Assembly: GCA_902773415.1 (NCBI GenBank)
Contig: CACYEE010000128.1
Coordinates: 1 to 9,224, forward strand
Direction: 5' to 3'
Source of the DNA: an uncultured Actinomyces sp.
GTDB lineage: Bacteria; Actinomycetota; Actinomycetes; Actinomycetales; Actinomycetaceae
DNA length: 9,224 nt
In this document: positions 6,078-9,224 of the stretch, piece after piece
Numbering within the stretch: position 1 is the first letter of the stretch
Layout of the letters: each line of letters opens with the position of its first letter
Notes under the pieces: generated by a model
What the model was told of the DNA's origin: nothing
Databases searched by the model: none
The model's input: only the letters and a program-made list of their open reading frames with translations
Translations under genes and position numbers: made by a program

Positions 6078-7576
6078 TCGCGAACCGCTTTCAGGCCGTG
6101 GGGGATGACGGCGGCGAGCCCGGAACCTGCCACCCATGCGCCGGCGAGAACCAGCCCGTCGGTCTTGCCCGCCAGCGCCGTCAGGCCGGCCACCGTCGCC
6201 CGTGCCTCGGGCGTTTGCGGTACGAGCGAGCCGTCCCAGTGGATGACGCGCGAATCAAGCAGGCGGTCGCGGCCGAGCTCTACGCCGAGCATCGTCGTGG
6301 CGTCCGCGAGCGCGGTATCGACGGCGAAGTCCCCGTACAGGTCGTCGAGGTTTTCGCCGGGGCGTCCGTAGGATACGCGCAGCACGTGAGTATGGTCGGG
6401 CGTGCCGGACACCGTGTCGGGCCACTTGGCCGAGTAGTGCGTGATGGCCTTGGCGCGAAGGCGCGGCGTGTCGCCGGGGCCGGGCGGGGAGACGAGCATG
6501 CCGGAGCCGCGCGGGGCGGCGTCGAGGGCGGCCGAGCGGACGGCGAGCGTGACGTGGGCGATCGGCGCGCCTGCGGGCAGGCGGAAGCCGTCGATGAGCG
6601 AGGCGATGTCGGCGGCAAGGCTCGCGCTCATGGCGCGCGAACCGGAGGGGAGGGAGGCCTCGCAGGCCGAGCCGAGCAGCTTCAGCGCAACGGGCGCGGG
6701 CGTGGCGACGACAACGCGGTCGGTTTCGACGAGTTCGGATTCGCCGGCGGTCAGCGGCGGCAGGTGCGGGTCGGGGTTGGATTTTGTCGGCTCGCACCGC
6801 ACGTTCCAGGCGTGGACGTCTGCCGGCGCGAGACTCGTGGCGCGCTTGCGCGATTCGATGGTGCCGCCTGCTGCGAGGACGGCGTCGCGCAGGGCGTGGA
6901 CGAGACGGAACATGCCGCCCTTGGTCTGGCCGACGACGGGCACGGGCCTGGGCCGGATCGCCTTGACTGCGCCGACGAGCGAGCCGGTTTCGCGGGTCTT
7001 CCGGCGCAGGCCGGGGGCGACGGAGTCCGCTGCGAGGTCCTTCGGGTCGGCGGCGTGGATGCCTCCGGCGAAGGGAGTGACGAAGGTGTCGAGCACGGCC
7101 TGGCCCATGCGGGCCCGGACGAAGGAGGCGAGGTCTTCGCAGTCCGCGCCGGCCTCGGGGCCCAGCTCGAGGTCCTGGCGGGCCCGTTCGAGAGCTTCTT
7201 CGCCGGCGATCTCGACGAGGGCCGAGGCGAAGGCCGGGTCGTCGAGGGAGGCGGGGATGCCGAAGACGCCGTGCGGAATCGGCACGGCGCGCCCGCCGTC
7301 CTTGTGGGTCCAGATCCACGAGGAGCCTTGGGGGAGCACGGTTTCGATGCCGAGCTCCTGGGCGAGCTCGCGCACTTCGGGGGCGCGCAGGGCGAAGGAT
7401 TCGGCGCCGATATCGACGGTGGCAGGGCCGATCTTGCCCGAGCAGACGAGGCCTCCGGGCCGTCCGCGCTCTTCGAGCAGGAGGGGCGCGAGGCCTTTCT
7501 TCGTGGCGGCGTAGGCGGCGGCGAGGCCTGCGAGGCCTCCGCCGATGATGACGATGTCTGCGGTTCGGGTGCCCAT
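6074..7576 (-). CDS. hemY: FAD-dependent coproporphyrinogen/protoporphyrinogen oxidase, HemY type
   Basis: A 500-residue flavoprotein that removes six electrons from a porphyrinogen using oxygen. The N-terminal dinucleotide fold is IVIIGGGLAGLAAAY (8-22), with Glu35/Glu36 ending the second strand and RPGGLV (39-44) following. FVRARMGQAVLDTFVTPFAGG (split as 152-160 and 161-172) matches the family region ahead of a GGI(Y/H)A motif. TKGGMFRLVHAL (218-229) matches the conserved GGM segment. LAGAWVAGSGLAAVIPHG (477-494) closes the FAD site. It is slightly longer than typical. In actinobacteria this family generally acts on coproporphyrinogen III (CgoX) in the coproporphyrin-dependent route, so that activity is the better guess; sequence alone does not settle it. 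The ATG at 7576 shares its A with the hemE TAA (TAATG), and GGAAAGG lies 7 bases upstream. Confidence 0.94.
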   Translation of the reverse strand: MGTRTADIVIIGGGLAGLAAAYAATKKGLAPLLLEERGRPGGLVCSGKIGPATVDIGAESFALRAPEVRELAQELGIETVLPQGSSWIWTHKDGGRAVPIPHGVFGIPASLDDPAFASALVEIAGEEALERARQDLELGPEAGADCEDLASFVRARMGQAVLDTFVTPFAGGIHAADPKDLAADSVAPGLRRKTRETGSLVGAVKAIRPRPVPVVGQTKGGMFRLVHALRDAVLAAGGTIESRKRATSLAPADVHAWNVRCEPTKSNPDPHLPPLTAGESELVETDRVVVATPAPVALKLLGSACEASLPSGSRAMSASLAADIASLIDGFRLPAGAPIAHVTLAVRSAALDAAPRGSGMLVSPPGPGDTPRLRAKAITHYSAKWPDTVSGTPDHTHVLRVSYGRPGENLDDLYGDFAVDTALADATTMLGVELGRDRLLDSRVIHWDGSLVPQTPEARATVAGLTALAGKTDGLVLAGAWVAGSGLAAVIPHGLKAVRE

Positions 7577-8610
7577 TATTCTGCCTTTCCTTCGTGGACG
7601 AGATCGACGACATGCTGGAGCTTGGCGGGGTCGGCGTTCGGGGGAACGCCGTGGCCAAGGTTGAAGATGTGGGCCGGGGCGGCGGCTCCGGCGTCGAGAA
7701 CGGCCCGGACCTCCGCGGCAACGGCGTCGTCCTCAAGGAAGAGGACGGCGGGGTCGAGGTTGCCTTGCAGCGGCTTGCCGGGTACGCGAGCGGCGGCTTC
7801 GGACAGGCCTATGCGCCAGTCGATGCCGAGCGCGTCGGCGGGCCTTGCCATGAGTTCGAGGAGGTGGGCGGCTCCGACGGCGAAGTGGATGCGCGGGGTT
7901 CCTGCGAGGGCCTGGAGGGCACGGGCCGAATAGGGCAGGGCGTGGTCCTCGTAGACGGCGGGGGCGAGCGAACCGGCCCACGAGTCGAAGAGCTGGACGC
8001 CTTGGGCGCCGCCGCGGACCTGCGCGGCAAGGAATCCGGCGGAAATGTCGGCGCACCAGGAGGCGAGTTCGGCCCAGGCTTCGGGTTCGGCTCGCATGAA
8101 ACTTCGGGCGGCCAGGTGGTCCTTGGACGGGCCGCCCTGGATGATGTAGGAGGCGAGGGTGAAGGGAGCTCCGGCAAAGCCGAGCAGCGTCGTGGAGCTT
8201 CCTTCGAGTTCGCGCGCAACGATGGAGGCGGCCTGCTCGATGAGGCTCCAGTCCTCGACCTTGTGGGCGAGGAGGTCGCGCACGTCGGAGGCGGTGCGGA
8301 CAGGGGAGTCGAAGACGGGGCCGCGCCCGCGCGCGATCTCGACGCCGACGCCGGCCAGCTTGAGCGGCGTCATGATGTCCGAGTAGAAGATGGCCGCGTC
8401 GACGCCGTAGCGGCGCACGGGTTGCAGCGTCAGCTCGGCAGCAAGCTCGGGGGTCAGGCAGGCTTCGAGCATTGCGGTGTCGCCGCGCGCTTCGCGGTAT
8501 TCGGGAAGGGAGCGGCCGGCCTGTCGCATGAACCAGACGGGGGTGCGCTCCGGGCGTCGGCCCGCCAGCGCCTCGAGAATGGGTTTTGTCGTATCTGCCA
8601 CGTGCCACAT
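7576..8610 (-). CDS. hemE: Uroporphyrinogen decarboxylase
   Basis: The 344-residue cytoplasmic enzyme decarboxylates the four acetate side chains of uroporphyrinogen III to give coproporphyrinogen III. Signature one, PVWFMRQAGRSLPEYR (24-39), is clear and includes the substrate-contacting Arg residues. AIFYSDIMTPLKLAGVGVEI (73-92) carries the catalytic Asp78. GFAGAPFTLASYIIQGG (144-160), LFDSWAG (207-213), IHFAVGAAHLLELM (241-254), LQGNLDPAVL (281-290) and HIFNLGHGVPPNADP (314-328) all fit the family. The ATG at 8610 has a modest AGGCGG upstream; a GTG three codons inside is an alternative. The frame runs open to 8889 but that part crosses a palindromic repeat and lacks homology. It heads the minus-strand series, divergent from hemA. 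Length is normal and identity is certain. Confidence 0.96.
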   Translation of the reverse strand: MWHVADTTKPILEALAGRRPERTPVWFMRQAGRSLPEYREARGDTAMLEACLTPELAAELTLQPVRRYGVDAAIFYSDIMTPLKLAGVGVEIARGRGPVFDSPVRTASDVRDLLAHKVEDWSLIEQAASIVARELEGSSTTLLGFAGAPFTLASYIIQGGPSKDHLAARSFMRAEPEAWAELASWCADISAGFLAAQVRGGAQGVQLFDSWAGSLAPAVYEDHALPYSARALQALAGTPRIHFAVGAAHLLELMARPADALGIDWRIGLSEAAARVPGKPLQGNLDPAVLFLEDDAVAAEVRAVLDAGAAAPAHIFNLGHGVPPNADPAKLQHVVDLVHEGKAE

Positions 8611-8721
8611 GATAGCCGCCTGGCGTCCGCCCTCCGGCCCTGTCCGTTTTTGCGGCGGGGCGTTGCGTGGCGGTGGGCGGCCACGGGGCGCCGTGAAAGG
8701 GCGTGTCTGTTCGTTCGTTGC

Positions 8722-8752
8722 CGTATCAAAGGGGTCTGACCCCATTGATACG
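8722..8752. repeat. 31-base palindrome, family A copy 3
   Basis: Outer arms CGTATCA (8722-8728) and TGATACG (8746-8752) and inner arms GGGGTC (8731-8736) and GACCCC (8738-8743) all pair without mismatch around one central base. Compared with copy 1 the inner arm changed from GGTGTC/GACACC to GGGGTC/GACCCC, keeping pairing. It lies 111 bases upstream of the hemE start, in the divergent control region. Confidence 0.92.
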
Positions 8753-8830
8753 CCGGCAGCTTGACGTGTCCGCGTTCGTCTCCGCAACCGGACAGGTGTC
8801 GCGAAAAGGCGGTGCGAAAATCGTGGGCCG

Positions 8831-8868
8831 GCGACACGAAGAACCAGCCAGGTTCTTCGAGATGTCGC
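8831..8868 (+). promoter_or_regulatory. Strong hairpin upstream of hemA, possible leader RNA element
   Basis: CGAAGAACC (8837-8845) pairs with GGTTCTTCG (8851-8859) across a 5-base loop, and after a 3-base bulge GCGACA (8831-8836) pairs with TGTCGC (8863-8868), giving 15 bp in total. It ends 49 bases before the hemA start. An upstream copy of GTGTCGC (8796-8802) can compete for the same GCGACAC, so two exclusive folds are possible if transcription starts before 8796. It could instead be a protein-binding dyad. Confidence 0.5.
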
Positions 8869-8917
8869 TAACCGAAACGCCTCGCGCACGAGACTTGACC
8901 TGTGCTAGAAAAGCCAC

Positions 8918-9224
8918 ATGCCCCTCCATCTGTATTCGGTGTCGCATCGCGAACGCCCCCTGGCCGAAGTCGCGGCCGCGGCGAACTCGGCGCGCTGTCT
9001 CGAACCCCGTCTTGCCGGGCAGCCCGCCGTCGCCGGCCTCGTCATGCTCTCCACATGCAACCGCGTCGAAATCTATCTCGATGCGTCGGACGATTTGCCC
9101 GAACCCGTCGCCCCCGAGCTCGCCTCGTGGGCCCACGCCGAAGGCGACGAAGCCCTCCGCCACCTTTTCGCCGTCGCCTCCGGCCTCGATTCGATGGTCC
9201 TGGGAGAGCGGGAAATCATGGGGC
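8918..9224 (+). CDS. hemA: Glutamyl-tRNA reductase, N-terminal part (cut by window end)
   Basis: The first 102 codons of the enzyme that reduces tRNA-bound glutamate to glutamate-1-semialdehyde with NADPH, the first committed step of C5 haem synthesis and the usual control point. Visible are the opening LYSVSHRERPL (5-15), catalytic Cys47 in VMLSTCNRVEIYLD (42-55), and LFAVASGLDSMVLGEREIMG near the window edge, a strongly conserved family segment that normally continues into QV. The stretch between the cysteine motif and the LFAVASGLDS motif is shorter than in typical homologues. The ATG at 8918 begins where homology begins; only a weak purine run, AGAAAAG (8907-8913), could serve as ribosome site. 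It is transcribed away from hemE, so supply of precursor is controlled separately from the rest of the pathway. Identity is certain; the NADPH-binding and C-terminal domains lie outside. Confidence 0.95.
   Translation, partial: MPLHLYSVSHRERPLAEVAAAANSARCLEPRLAGQPAVAGLVMLSTCNRVEIYLDASDDLPEPVAPELASWAHAEGDEALRHLFAVASGLDSMVLGEREIMG

Larger units (their letters stand above)
8611..8917. promoter_or_regulatory. Divergent hemE/hemA control region
   Basis: The 307 bases between the two divergent starts must carry the promoters of both hemA and the hemE series. I see no convincing -35/-10 pair for either. TTGACG (8761-8766) and TTGACC (8895-8900) resemble -35 boxes but lack matching -10 boxes at normal distance. 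The region holds a 31-base palindrome (8722-8752), a strong hairpin (8831-8868), and repeated GCGAAAA blocks at 8801-8807 and 8814-8820. Confidence 0.55.

Noticed and set aside
6078..6137. Earlier ATG for HemC at 6137
   Set aside because: It would overlap hemY by about 60 bases and add an Arg/Pro-rich head; the GTG with a four-base GTGA overlap fits the tight operon better.
8611..8889. N-terminal extension of HemE through the palindrome
   Set aside because: It translates the 8722-8752 repeat and the hemA leader hairpin region and adds about 93 residues absent from the family.
8895..8920. Promoter TTGACC with a TAGAAA box giving a leaderless hemA transcript
   Set aside because: The two boxes are only 5 bases apart, and TAGAAA lacks the final T of the usual TANNNT box; not supportable from sequence.

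Overview
The window comes from a very GC-rich bacterium, most likely an actinomycete (Actinomycetota). The evidence is strong G/C preference at third codon positions, a C5-pathway haem gene cluster built around a HemY-type flavin oxidase, and actinobacterial-looking variants such as GTGSPRR in HemC. I cannot name the genus from sequence alone.

Nearly all coding capacity is one haem/tetrapyrrole synthesis locus. Six genes run on the minus strand from right to left in the order hemE (7576-8610), hemY/cgoX (6074-7576), hemC (4794-6077), hemD (3977-4792), hemB (2821-3834) and hemL (1152-2504), followed by an L-asparaginase gene, ansA-like (33-1040). hemA, for the first committed enzyme, diverges on the plus strand from 8918 and is cut by the window end. 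Together they cover Glu-tRNA to glutamate semialdehyde (HemA), 5-aminolevulinate (HemL), porphobilinogen (HemB), hydroxymethylbilane (HemC), uroporphyrinogen III (HemD), coproporphyrinogen III (HemE) and the flavin-dependent oxidation (HemY). Ferrochelatase and HemQ/ChdC are not in the window.

hemE-hemY-hemC-hemD are packed with 1-4 base overlaps or a 1-base gap, so they are probably translationally coupled. The later junctions are looser (142, 316 and 111 bases), and two of them hold palindromic repeats. A 31-base palindrome occurs three times: twice between hemL and ansA and once in the hemE/hemA divergent region. A different palindrome family forms a head-to-head pair between hemD and hemB. 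All lie strictly between genes and resemble REP/BIME elements.

The least expected observations are the covarying 31-base palindromes, the 24-bp perfect inverted repeat inside the operon, an approximately 85-residue low-complexity insertion in HemC, mutually exclusive hairpins upstream of hemA, and an ansA start that has no Shine-Dalgarno sequence and abuts a palindrome. I saw no clear new defence or mobile system; the genes themselves are ordinary housekeeping genes.
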